Below the pieces are notes generated by a model. The model did not search any database. It saw only the letters and a program-made list of their open reading frames with translations, and had not been told where the DNA came from. Below are positions 12,723-25,260 of a stretch of DNA of 64,000 nt, one piece after another. Positions within the stretch are counted from its first letter, which is position 1. Each line of letters opens with the position of its first letter. The stretch is taken from contig NC_089984.1 in the NCBI RefSeq assembly GCF_036417845.1, positions 4,526,001-4,590,000 of the forward strand, written 5' to 3'. The translations under genes were made by a program, and so were the position numbers. Source of the DNA: Apteryx mantelli (lineage: Eukaryota > Chordata > Aves > Apterygiformes > Apterygidae).

Positions 12723-12759
12723 TTTTTTTTGTTGTTGTTGTTGTTTTTTTTTTTTTTTT
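12723..12759 (-). repeat. T-rich/(GTT)n simple repeat ending in T16
   Basis: T8, then about four GTT units, then T16 at 12744-12759. On the minus strand this is a poly(A) with an AAC microsatellite, as often found at retroposon tails. No retroposon body was recognised in the flanking sequence. Confidence 0.5.
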
Positions 12760-15700
12760 AAGGGGCAATCGGTTGCTGCAGTGCAACTGTATTAAGGAGC
12801 CACAACTTGCTGTGCGGGCACTGCAGCCTGCCAGGCAGGCCCTGGCTTCCCATGCTTTTTGCATGGATGACCAGGGAAGGGAGCATCACCTTGACCTTCA
12901 GGTACCACACCTAGCACAAGGGCAGCTACCTTTTGGGGGAGAACTGGGCTTCAACCTAGCTGCTCCAGGAATATTCTGGTTCGGACCAGCTTTAGTCATC
13001 AGTACAACTAGAAGCAATAACATGTCCCACAGAGCAGCTCTCAGATACCTCTTCTGCCCTTGCACATTCTTTCAGGCTAACATAATCCCAAAACGCAGTT
13101 TTTATTCACTAAAACAAAGATTTAGTGAAATTAAGATCCAACTAACCTGTTCTGTTTCCATTCAAAGAAACCATTCTCATTTTGGAGCCTGTAGTGCGAT
13201 ACTGCAAAGCTGGAGGAGAAATGGGTTTCCAGTCAGAGAAAAGAGGAGTTTAAAACCACTAAATAAACTAAGGCAGAGTAAGTTAATAGAAACAATCCAT
13301 GCTTTCACTTATTTAGTTCTTAACCAGTGAAGGCACCACTACAAGCAACAAGGCCATTCTCTTTTTTTGAGGTTATGATTCAGTTTTAAGCCATTTCCCA
13401 TTGGGAAGTTATCTGTGTTTTGCAGTCCACGCCGCTGACAGAAATCCAATACCCCTAGATGCTAAAACGAGAGCTTATGTCATGTTCCCGTGACAAAGTT
13501 GTGTCTACTAAAAAAGAAGCTTCTAAACCTGCACAAGTCTATTATCAAAGGAGAATGAAAAATTACAGAGACAGAAGGTCCCAGGTAACAGTGCTGGGAA
13601 AAGAAACTGCAGTCCAGGCACAAACCACTCATCTGCACGGACACATATCGACCCCCAAGGCAGCATTTCTGACTTTTTGAGTAGGAGGCTCCAAATCCAC
13701 ACAGAGCACAAGGTCATTTTTTTCCCCCCCGAGATACCTTGGAATAGGCAGGTGAAGTTTTGCCTGCTCTTATTCTCGAGGTGGATTTTCCATTAGTGCT
13801 GTTGTACGGATCTCTCGTGTCATAGGGCTCCCAGTCCCCCAGCAGGGCCGGTTGGCAGGTCCGTTCCCAGGCGAGCTTCCAAACACCACCAGCTGCCTCA
13901 AAAGCAAAGCTGGAGGGCAGGAGGATCACCACCGCAAATCCTCCTCTAGCCTCCAGCACTGAGTCTAACTACTTCTATCAAGGAAGACCGCACAATACTT
14001 TAACAGCAATGCCCCTGAAGTTTGAATTTTTGCATTTTTTTTTTTTTTAAGATATATCTTTTCAAGATCAACTCAAAGTCAAGAGTAGCTACAGTATGAC
14101 TTACAGCATGCAGACTAGCACTTCACCACACAGTTCAAGGATAGCCATGAAAAATAATCAGGAAGCCCTTTCTCAGCTAACAAACAGCTATGCAGATTAG
14201 CTACAACATTAGTTCCCCAAGACCCAGACTACCTTCCAATAAATCTGACATTCCTGCTTCAGTGCCAGCGCCCGTTTGATTAGGAAGCCGTGTATTTCTC
14301 TCGGAAAGCACACACACATTACTGCAGCGACATGACCTTTTTCCCAAAGCAAGCTCCTGATTTGCACAACCGTGACATGAGGCATTCCTCCCTAAGAGAG
14401 GAAACTGGAAATAGCTCCTTCAACACAAGGTATCATTAGGACAGTAAGTTCTGTCTTAGAGGCAAGCCATCAAACACAAGGCAAAAATCTATGGGGATGT
14501 AGTATCAGTAGAGGCCTTTGAGAAATTACACAAAATAGGATCCATGACAGAAGCACAGCAAATTGTCCTGAGGATACGGTCAACCTTTGGCACAGCTAAG
14601 CAGAGGACATCACAGTAACGACATGAATGCTGCTTTACAGCCTTATCCCATTTCTGAAGTTTAAGTTATCAGTGCACTCTCATAAATTCCATCTCAAAGG
14701 CATTAGATGGTTTTAAACTTGCTGAGATCACAGATTTTTTTTTGAAGAAACTGTTTCAATAATGTAATTGGATCGACCCTGTTAAATCACTGTGCCACTA
14801 CACGCCAAGACTCCCTTTTTTGCAGCTTCCTTTTGAAAGGCAGAAGGACAAAGAAACAAATCACAACAAACATAAGAGCAATAATGGTTTGAACTTTACC
14901 CTGAAAGGAAGAAGTGGTAAAGATCCAGTTTTTGGCTAACCTGCTCACGGGCCGCTTGCATGGGAAGCCTGCTCAGAAGAGAAGGCAGCAGCCACTCCAA
15001 AATACCCACTGGTTTTAGCAGGCTTATCCCAGAACAACTCACATGCTTTCACATATGCAGCCAATGTAGGTGGCTATGACACATTTCAGAGGTGGCAATC
15101 ATGACTGTAGAAAATATTAACCTTTAATGGAAAATCATCTCCCAGGCACTCCTTATGGAGAGCCTTCTACAGTTCTGAAGCTTTCAGATGTTTTCACAGT
15201 CCTGTCAAATACCTCCTCAGCTTTTTTAATGTATGTGTCATTTGACCAAAACTAGTTGAATTGCCATTTATAGTTTTCTTACACAGATGAACCAAACAAG
15301 ACGGAGGCAGAAGTTAAAAAAAAAAATTTCAGGTTTCGCTTAGCATGTAATCACAAACACCACCTATATCCGAAGACACGTCTGACCAGTGCACGCAGAT
15401 TCCAAGAATCTGACCGGTTCAGCGGACGTCCCATCAGGATGACTTCTGAGACTTGAAGAGTTATGCAAGGGTATGCCGACACTTCATTAGTTGCACACAG
15501 GTTTACTGTGCTACAATCCTTCTACAGGATCTTTTAGAAATAAATATTATCCTTTTTGTGTCCTTTGACCTACATCTCTCTTTTGGACCTTTCTTATGAG
15601 GAAAGTCCTTTCACCAACTGGAAGACAATCTAACATCGCAATTTTTACTACATTTTCATATGAAGTGGACTATTATTCACAAGACGTCCTAGTCATCTAA

Positions 15701-18700
15701 CATTACATACAACCCTGGAGATGTTAAGAGCAATCCCCCTCCAAACATTTTAAATACAAAGATTTATATTTAAAAAAAACACTTTTGTTACAGGAAGACA
15801 TAAGAAAGACATCTATTACTCAAAGAGTAAGCATTGTGTTTTGGGGGAGATATTTTCCATTCTTTATATGTAAACCTTTAATCACTAAGTTCAGAACTGA
15901 CCCTAGCTCAGGAACTACGAGCATCGTTCCAGAAGAACATCAGTTAAATCAGAGTCCCTGCTCCTATGCTTCGTTCTCATCCGATAGCCATTTTTAAGGG
16001 GGAGAGGCATGCATCTTAAACTGCACTAGCCGCTCCACAAGAGTGCCTCGAAGCCCTGCATTTTGACAAACTTCAGCATCTAGACTGGTCAACTCAAAGA
16101 TGTAAAGATATTTCTTTCAAAACACTGAGTATTTTACTTGCAAGTCTTCCAAAGGTCTTAAAACAACTACAAATGGCCAGTTCTCTTTGCGACACCTCAG
16201 CTTCAGGAAAAGGTGATGGTTGCAAACACCATTTCTTTTTTCTCTCTCACACACACACTCAATTTTGCATGGATATTTGAGCCGACTCAACCAACCGGAG
16301 CAAACTCCTGTGCGCCTGGTATTACCTGGAGAAATTTAAAACAGTTTGTTCGCACAGAAAATAAAGTCCTCAGCAACAAGCAGCACCACGTGCAATTTTG
16401 AGCGACGGATCAAGAGGCTGTTACCGTCCTCCCGGCATGGATACCATGGTCTGCTTTGCACGCAGTGAAAGTCACTATGTCTGTATGAGATGGGGAACGG
16501 CCGCAGAAAGCAGCTGAACAGATCTCAACAGGTTGTTAATAAGAAATGAACAGTATTCAACGCATTTCTTTTAGCAGGAAAAAAAAAAAGTACAATATAG
16601 GTGCATGACTTATTTAGGTAGCAGAGAACAAAGCGTGATCCTATCACAAATCAATTTTGTGACGCTCCGCTGCATCACTTCTTTTTTTATAGAGGACAAA
16701 CCAGATGGCTTGGCAGAGGAACTACAGCCAAAACTCAAGAATTAATCCACCAGGAAAAGTATTTACAGGGTGCTGATACAAAATTCACAGAACTGACACA
16801 CTTAATACACTGGAAGGAGCGTATTTGCTGCTATTTGCTGAACATACCATGTCTCACCTATTCATTCGTCAGGATAAACCCAAACGCTGGCCTCACCTGC
16901 TTGAACTGTAATCAATTTAATATTCATTTTCTCCCTTAGGCCTTCTCCTCCCCCCGGCTGAATTTTGTAGAAATGAGTCTTTGCTAAAAGGCTATTTTTC
17001 TCTTTGGGGAAATCACTTGCACATAAGGCTTCGGACACCAATGTGCTTGCCAAAAGTAACGGCAAGCTGCCACTGCATTAATCAGACAGGTCTAAGTAAG
17101 GTCACTAATTAGTTTGGAAAAAAAAACAGGAAGCGGAGCGCTGAAAGCCATTTCCAAGACAAAGCGAGCAGCAGCTCAGACAAGCTCGGGAGCCCGGGCC
17201 TGTCACTCGAGCGAATTTGTGAGGGATTAAAGGGGACAAACTACACTCCAGCCAAATGATCCATTGACAGTGTATTTCGGATGCGAAATACGAATGCTCT
17301 TTACCGCATTGGAAGGAATTGTTTGCAGGCTCTACTACACAGTAAATTGATTTAGCAAATGTCAAGTTGGAAGGAGGAGGCAAGAATCAGAAGCCAAATT
17401 CCTCCCAGAAGAGCATAAGCTACGTAACTGTACCGAAACAGGCAGCTGAAGGATTTACTAATCTGAGTATTTAAATGAAATTATTCTCAAGAGCACAGTC
17501 ATTACGAGTTGGATCATTACCACCTCTCCCCCAGTAACTTGCTCCCTTTTCATTATGCAGAAAACTGCTCATAAATACCTCCATATCCATCATTTTCATC
17601 ACTTGTGCAACTGGGAGACTGTGGTTTAAAAATCTGCTGCTGCTTCCACTTTTCCTGCAGGATCCAGTTCAAAATTCCTAGGATTTCGGCATCCCGAAGC
17701 AGTCCTTTGGGTAGCAGCATCTGACAGTCTACGCTTCTACTAGGAGCGATTCTGCCGCGGGGGAAGCCACCAGGCCCACAGAGGTAGCCTCTTACTACGC
17801 GAGAAAGTTTTGCATAATCTCTCTAGAGTTAATTAAAATAGCCAAGCTGACCATAAGTTTTAGATTAAGTACCAAATTCCCTTTGCCATGAAATTTCACA
17901 TAACTCACACCGCTGAACAACTGCAAAACACATCAATAAAAAGGCAGCATCACTAAAACAGCTCATGTTCAGAAGTTAGGAAAAAAAAATCCCATTTTAG
18001 CACAATTTTTTTTTTACTACAAGCTTTGTTTTATAGATTGAACCTCCTATATTAAAAAGTTTCTAATTAAAATCACTGGCTCTACAGCTTTTTGAATATT
18101 GTCAACTTCACAAACGTTCAAATCCTCAGGCCAACACACTCCAACAGCGTGACCCTATAAATCTCTCTGCACATTTTCATCTCGTCTATCCTGCAAGTTC
18201 ACCGAGGTCCCAAGAGGCTGGATAAGCCATTAGCCGAGGTCAGGCTCTGGCCAAAACTCCGCAGAGGGACCATTTGCCACCGGGGCACACAGGGGATGAG
18301 CTCTGAAAATGCCCATTTCTGGCTTCTTCAAAGTTGCTTTTGAACTGCAGGCACCACATAACACATCTGCGGGCATGGACACACCACGCACCCAAAGGTG
18401 GAATACACCTTGGAGAGCCTGAGCTTTAAGGATCCCATTCCACTTTCTGCTCTGGTTTTCAGAACATAGTACCAGAGATCTGGAGGTAGGTCACCATGGT
18501 TTAGGTTCATAACAAATTGAATTGTTTCCTTGAAAAATATCCAGACGCTTCACAGTGCAGACTCTCCTCCTGCCAGCTCCTGGCACCCTCCCAAATACCA
18601 GCAAAATTCACGCCTGTAGGCATCAGCGTTTCCCAGGCCACAGCCACACAACGCAGCAAAGCTAGCGCTGAACACAACCCAAAAAAACACCGCATTACTA

Positions 18701-18870
18701 AGGCGGTTTAACTGGGAACACCAAAACATACGTGACAGCTTTTGGCATTACTGGGAGCAATACGCTCGCCATGCATGGGCGACTGGGTACAGATTCGGGT
18801 CCGGCATCTCCTCATGCCGCACCATTCACCATGAAGGCATGGCTTTAAGTGTCCATGCCCCTTCTCAAAA

Positions 18871-18917
18871 CACACACACGCACATATATATATATGTGTA
18901 TATATATATTTTTTTAA
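18871..18917 (+). repeat. Compound (CA)n/(TA)n microsatellite
   Basis: Short CA units pass into TATATA, GTGTA and TATATA, then a T-run. It is likely to be length-polymorphic and has no other feature. Confidence 0.6.
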
Positions 18918-20588
18918 TCTTACCCTTTACAAGCAGAAAGTGCACCTTTGATACAAACTAGCAGCCATCTTCATTGCCATATAAATGGAGACTGTATCTC
19001 AAAGTCTACAGATGTCCTTTCACCAAGGGTTTGAAGTTGACCCCTTTATTACAGTTGTCAAAAACCCAGCGAGAGTTACTCCCCCTTTCAAGTGTTTTTT
19101 TTGGCCATAACTGTCTTCCAGTACCATTAATGCAATACTTAAAAAGAAATAGCAAGCAAATCCTTGGCATAGCGGGTGAATCTCCTGGGAAAGGGGCCAC
19201 GTGAGCTTCTGGTAGCCCATTTGTCAGGAGATGCAGAACCAACACTAAGTCAATAGGGTTTAATAGACGCAATGTTAAAAAAGGCCAAGTAAAAGCAAGG
19301 GATAACTCTGATGCAAACTCTCCTCTGCTTCCGCTTAAAAAGACGAGACAAGAAGCACACACATTTAACACAGCAAATCCCTTTAGTATGAGCATGGAAT
19401 TGCTAGAATTGGTTCGGGGATTGCAAAGAGAAAAGGCACAGGGTTCACGATGAGACACGGGAAGACAGACAGTCCCATCCGATATCTGACAAACGTGGCC
19501 TCAACTGGAAAACACATTCCTGTCATCAGCTTCCCTTCTGCTTTATTCTTTGCCCAGTTAGATGATCCCCAAAGAAAAGGATGTGGCCTATATTTTTACT
19601 CTTCTAATGCATTGGAAAAAAAAGAAAAAAAAAACAAAACTATCCAAGTGCCTGAATTGCTTCAGCATGCATTACTCAATTTTAATTTCAGAAGGTAAAA
19701 ATATCTTAAAGAACAACCGTTTGGTACAATAGGACGCGGCCTGGCCTAGGCTTATAGCACGAAATGGCCACAAGCTCCTCCAAAGCCAGCTGTAAGCGGG
19801 ATCCTCAGCGCCCCTCGCCGAGAGGCAAGACCATGGCGATTCAGATGCCTTGCTGAGGGCAAGGGGCTACTTCTGCAGGCAGAACTGCTGTTCGCAGATG
19901 AGACCCCAACCCAAAACACTGGTGGCTCCTAACCCCCAAAAGGAGCACGGCCCTTTCCGCAAGGAGACTGGCCCATTCGTCACACTCGGCAGCGCCTTCT
20001 GCTTCGCCGCCTCTCGCTTCAGAAACAGCGACCTGCCGCCGTGAAAGCGATTCCGTGACAGTCGCACACAGAAAAGGCCTTGATGCTCAATTCAGTGCTT
20101 TGGGAAAAACATTTTGTTTGGTTTAAGAACAAAACCCTTCGCTGAAGTCACAAGGTGCATGCAAAGCGCTGCTAGAGAAGAGCTGATGAAGGAGATATCT
20201 ATAACATCTGACAAAGACCGTAAGTCTTCAAAAAACATGAATTTAAAGTTTCCGTAGATTTGTTCACTTATTTAAACTGTTTTTTCTCTGCAGAAGAGTT
20301 ACCTAAAGCCTTGACAGAGAGCGAATACTTTGAGCAGAGGTCTCAGAAGCAGCTTACTGCATATCGATATGAAAACCACAGGAGGGGAACCCAGGTGTTT
20401 GGAGCAACGCACCCTTGCTCCCCGCCATTACGCAGCCCACCCTCACATCCACCTCCTGTCCTCTCTTCCAGCTGAGGGGTTTCAGCCTACGTAGTGACTC
20501 CTCGCTCAAAAATCATTCATGTGGCTGAAATTAGATCTTTGCTGAATTCTCCAAACTCTCCTTGGTCTGGATTTCATCCAATCTTAAA

Positions 20589-20620
20589 GGGGGGGAGGGG
20601 GGGGGAAGGGGAGGTAAGGG
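20589..20620 (+). other. G-quadruplex-forming motif
   Basis: Four G-runs lie within 32 bases: G7 (20589-20595), G9 (20597-20605), G4 (20608-20611) and G3 (20618-20620), with loops of 1, 2 and 6 bases. This satisfies the usual G3+N1-7 rule on the plus strand, the non-template strand position being opposite to the presumed minus-strand transcript. Confidence 0.6.
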
Positions 20621-22009
20621 AGTGGAGTGGCAGAGTGCACTAATTTCAAGGGAAAAAATGATCAAGTTTTTCTACCACGCTAAACATTTAGGGAAACGAA
20701 AAACTACAAAAACTCACCATTGCTGCTGCTTAACCACAGAGGAAAACAGCACAGCAATCACATGAATTATGGGGCAATGGTGGTGAGATCAGGACCGGGA
20801 CTGGCCTCAGAGCTTAGCTCCATGACTGTTGGGCCTCCGAGGAAAAAAATACCTTATTTCCATGAGTTGCGCTATCCTTTCAACATTCATATTTTAACTA
20901 TATCAGCTTAACAGTCTCTGCTACTGCACTGATGCGTCCAGTGGTAATCAGGAAACACCTTTGAAGGTCTCTACCCAAGTATGGAAAACCCACTGGTATT
21001 TTTTGCTCCTTGTAGCTTTTCTGCGATTACACCAGCGTGGGCTTCACTCGCGGCAGGAGTCGGTTCCAACATTCTTTTCACATTCACAAACTGAAAGTCT
21101 CTTTGAGGTTTCCCCACCTAATTTGCTGATGACTTTTCCATCCAGGCCAGCGTGCAGTGGACCCAGCGTAAAATGACAGCAGTAAGGGCACCCCCTCACC
21201 AAAAGCAGGATTTCTGGAGCTACTTCTCCACATCGGGTTATAGGTACATTGCTGGAGTGCAAAAATAGGAGAAAAATTTCTGTAGAAAGAAGCACGACTT
21301 CTAAGTTGCCTTATAATAGCAAAAGGCTTTAGGGTGTTACTGAGCAGACACCAACCATCCCTCTCTCAGCAAACAAGGAACCGTAACACTCATACTCCCA
21401 AAGCACCAGCAGGAAAGCGCACAGTCAGGACTGCACGCAAATGCAATGGAGACCGGCTTTGGTAGAACTAAAAACAGGCAAAACCCACGAAAAACAAAGA
21501 AAAACTACAGTGTCAGGTTGGGGCACAGATTTGCAGAAGCAGCTGCTGCTTATAACTTATGTTTGCACCAACCTGAAACCAGCCAATTAAGACACCTTCA
21601 AAACCATGCTACAGCTAAGACTAATGCCAGTGATAAAGGTTTAAGGTCTGACTTCTGAAAACAACTTGCTTTTAAGGAATAACATACAAAAAAGGAGTAG
21701 CTCTCCCCTTTTACCTTGTACCTCCTCTTCAGAGATCTTTCGCTTTAACGAGAGATGACGACTGCAAAAGCCACGCAGGTCAGAGGAGAGAGCGACACTC
21801 TTGAGACACAAAGTGTATTTATATGCACTGAGGAAAAGAAAAGATGCTTAAAAAAACCCAAAAAACCAACATCTAATAAAACAGAACAACTGCATTTCCT
21901 AAAACAAATTTAAAGTTTGGCTCTACAGAAATATGGCACATAACCGAAAGGCAATTGGTCAGAGCGGCTGAAATATCATAGCATAAATGAAATTATTTCC
22001 TAACAGAAC

Positions 22010-22290
22010 AGTTAGCTGCTGGGAACATTTCCTGCCTTTATATACCAATTACTGGCCAATTACTGTCAGGCCGCCACACTTCCCAAAGTAACACCACAAG
22101 CTTATTTATAACGCGGGTGAACGAAGCATCTGCTACGTCAGGAAGGAGCCGCGTAACCGTTGGTTAGAAGCTTGCTCCGAACTCAACAGATAGACCCAGG
22201 AAGACGACGCGACTGATACCGTTAGTTACCAAATTAATCATCTGGCATGATCTAATAATAGTTAATAACAGCAAGATGATTTAGTTCTTA
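22010..22290. promoter_or_regulatory. Candidate intronic regulatory block with paired CCAATTACTG
   Basis: CCAATTACTG occurs at 22045-22054 and 22056-22065 in near-perfect tandem, giving two homeodomain-type CAATTA sites 11 bases apart. Within the next 220 bases come GTTAGTTACCAAATTAATCA and GATCTAATAATAGTTAATAA. Clustering of such sites in non-repetitive sequence is typical of enhancers, but conservation cannot be judged here. Confidence 0.25.
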
Positions 22291-22316
22291 CGGATGAGTA
22301 AAGTACTGGAAGAAAA

Positions 22317-22568
22317 ATGCTTCTCCTTGATTACAGGGCTCTGGAACAGCAGCGTATTATAGCATTAGTAGCTGCTTCATTACCTATTTGCTGGCAGGCA
22401 GCTACACAGTCAACTGACACAGGCAGACATCTGCTGGCTTTAAAAGCACAGGCAGCCCAAGAAGTTCTTCTTTTTCCCTCTTTTTTGGATCATTTAACTG
22501 CAATCACACCAACCCGCAGAAGATACAGAATCAGCGTGGCTTCAATCCAGCCGTTTTCGACAGCTTGA
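22317..22568 (+). other. Open frame in non-repetitive sequence, probably not a gene
   Basis: An 83-codon ATG-initiated frame with no recognisable domain and no clear splice context. Its length is within what is expected by chance at this composition. Listed so the interval is not left unexplained. Confidence 0.1.
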
Positions 22569-23929
22569 CTCCCTCCCCATTCCCAAACGGCTCCCCACAT
22601 AAATCAGGATTTGTATCAATTTCTGTTTCAGGCTAATTTTGCAACATGGAAACACCTCATTCCCTCGGGACAACTAAAGCTGACAAACTTTCAAATGCCA
22701 GCATTTCTGTAAGCACACTTGCTTTCCAAATGCATTTTGCGTACTTAAGTAGCTTAAAAATTGATCCTGAAGTGCTTTTCAGAACTATTTCCTCTGGTTC
22801 TGCTACTCTCTCTTCCACCTCATAGCAGGACGCACCCCATTTCCCATCTGAACTGGGAGAAAATTAGAATTGGCTGAAAGCTAGAGCAGATACCGAGACC
22901 GACTCCTCATCCACGTCTGCTCAGAGAGCAGGCTATCTGCTGCAAAGCCCCAGGCTTCAAGGACACACTGCCATTTCAGGAAGAAACGTCTTCATCTTGT
23001 TCCTCCGAGGACTTTAAACACATGAAAGAAACCTGGAGACCAGTTTGGCACCTACATATGCTAAGGAGGGAGAAAAAAGCACCGCATAAGAGGAGCAAGC
23101 TTAAATAAAAAGGGGAATTACTTTCAAATAGGAGCTTCTGCAACAAGAGTCAAAGGAGAGAGTCCTCTCCCTGCAGGCTGGATCGCTGCAGCCTGGTCCT
23201 ATGAGCCAAAACCCCCATCCTCATGAAAGCAACTCTTGACTGGTTAGTACTTTGCCCAAATTCTTTAATAAGACAGAATAAACTCCAACATAGCAATACA
23301 AAAAATCCTAAAGCACAAGCCTGCAACTGTCACTGAGAACACGATCAGTTCTGATGTATATACGCTATCTTCTCACACGCATAATTCCCCAAAGTCTGCA
23401 TCATGAGCACATTCTGTGTAATATCTCAACGCTCATTTTCAGCATCTCGAAAACTGTTTCAGAAGTCTCACTTGATGGTGCGATCTAGATTTGAAAGTTT
23501 CAAAAAAAGACATCCAAACCTATAACATGATACTGACCTGTTCAAAACTGTTTTGGCTATTTGGATCTATTAAGTCAAAGAGACAATAAAGTAACATAGC
23601 AATGGTGAAACTCTGATCCTCTAAGTGCAAGTATAAGCATTTCCAAAACCATTTTCACCATATAACTTTACCGGTTTAGTCATCAGAATTCTTTCAAATC
23701 CCTCATCCAGGATGCTTTTCTACTTCAGGAAGAGTTTAAAATTATTTTCATGCTAGTGGGAAACAGGCTATTTATAATGCCCTATGCCTCTTGAAATTTT
23801 AAGAGGCCAGTACTTAAACCTCACTATTTAGTTTTCAATGTGCATGTATGTGTGCTTGATAAAAATCACTTCACTTGACAGAGTTTAAGCCTTACAATTT
23901 TGCCCAACTATACAGGAGAGCACTGAAGT

Positions 23930-24240
23930 ACCCAAAGGGAAAGGCGTTGAGCAATCTAGCTTCAATTAATCTAAATTGGAAACTAAAATTATGATGGGCA
24001 ATCCAATTTTATGTTTTAATGAGTCTATTTGTACAGCATTTAAATCTCCAGTAGCATGCCCTTGCATTTGCAGGGGTGCAACACGGGGCTCCTCGAAGCT
24101 CCCCGCGTCCCTTTAAAAGGGCCAATACCCCGGGACATCTATTTCCAATGGGAAGTTCCATGTCAGTGGTAAGCCCTGATGAATTATTCTAATTGCCACA
24201 GGTCTGTGCCTAATCTAAATAGAAAATTAGATGCAAACAT
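23930..24240. promoter_or_regulatory. Candidate intronic regulatory block
   Basis: AT-rich segment with TTCAATTAATCTAAATTGG, a TTTTAATGAG string, CCTTTAAAAGGG (a perfect 12-base palindrome near 24111-24122), a GGGAAGTTCC kappaB-like site and TAATTGCC. It is non-repetitive to my eye. Regulatory function is inferred only from motif density. Confidence 0.25.
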
Positions 24241-24959
24241 GCATACGGTCATAAGGAGTAAAAATAGTGAGAACTGGGGAACGTAATACTCCGGCCTTGT
24301 TATCGGGCTGCGCATGCCATCTACTTTCCTTGTGCAAGGCTTCTGCTGCTGAGCACATTGGCTCCTGTTTCACAACCGACACATCGGGGTGAAGGGGGCA
24401 GGTTACTGTCCAAGATATTAAAAAAATACAGTCGTTACTTAAAATCGTAGAGAGGCAAAGTTGACTGACTTGCATTCCCACCCAACAAGAACCCAACTTT
24501 GCCACCAGAAGCACATTGTCTCCCATTAAAGCACATGGCTGTGCTGAGCACTTTGAGAACTTCGCTGCACTGTATCAAATACGTACTTCTACCCCAGGAG
24601 AGCTTTTAAACATGGAAAACAAGTTTTTCTACTGAGGTCATCAGCAGAAAATAAAAGTCTCTTTCAAGTTTTAATCAAGATTATTAAAAAAAGGTTTATT
24701 TCAGAGTCAATTTGCCAAGATTCACAACTGCTGGACACTGAGCAATACAAACAGAACCTGTAATACAGCGTGGCCCACAACGCACCAAAGCTGCTCTCTT
24801 TGACAACTCAAGGCAAGTTTGGATCTATGCCGTTTGCTACTAATCAACTTGCAGGAGAGAAAACCCAGCAATGCCTTCTCATTTAGCAAACCCAAACGCA
24901 AATGGTCTGTGCACACACGCTTTTACACAAAGCGATATTTTCGGCAGGATGCAAAAGTG

Positions 24960-25260
24960 GTCCAAAGTGGCAGACAGTTTGGGCACAGAGCAAATAAAAT
25001 TGTCAGAATGAGAAAAATGAATAGTGGGAATGCAACTTTTTTTTCCCCAGCTGAACTTGATTTGTACAATCAATTCAGCCTCTGGAGCAGGCTAAAATTA
25101 CTTGGCTTTTACAATCCCAGGAACATACAAATCGCTGCCCAGCGTGATTCTTGTTCCGGGCTGAATCATCCGGACCAATTAAGAAAATTGTAACTTGCTA
25201 GCTTTGTTCTAATGAACGATTGCTCTGGCCCATTTAATGTAACGATGCTGCTTGGGATCT
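24960..25260. promoter_or_regulatory. Candidate intronic regulatory block (overlaps a 124-codon open frame)
   Basis: Contains a cluster of CAATTCAG, CAATTAAG, AACGATTG and CATTTAATG sites together with TTGTACAAT (palindromic core). A plus-strand open frame spans 24819-25193, but its predicted protein has no recognisable domain and there are no convincing splice junctions. I therefore favour a non-coding element. Confidence 0.22.

Larger units (their letters stand above)
12760..22000. other. Intronic DNA without genes
   Basis: I see no supportable exon. The 200-codon open frame that starts in the T-rich tract at 12719 lacks an ATG at its start and has no recognisable domain. Simple sequence occurs at 14033-14049 (T-run), 18871-18917 (CA/TA) and 20589-20620 (G-rich). 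Confidence 0.4.

Noticed and set aside
12719..13330. 203-codon plus-strand open frame, the longest in the window
   Set aside because: It opens at a TTG inside a T-rich simple repeat, so its first residues are repeat-encoded, and it shows no recognisable domain or flanking splice sites.
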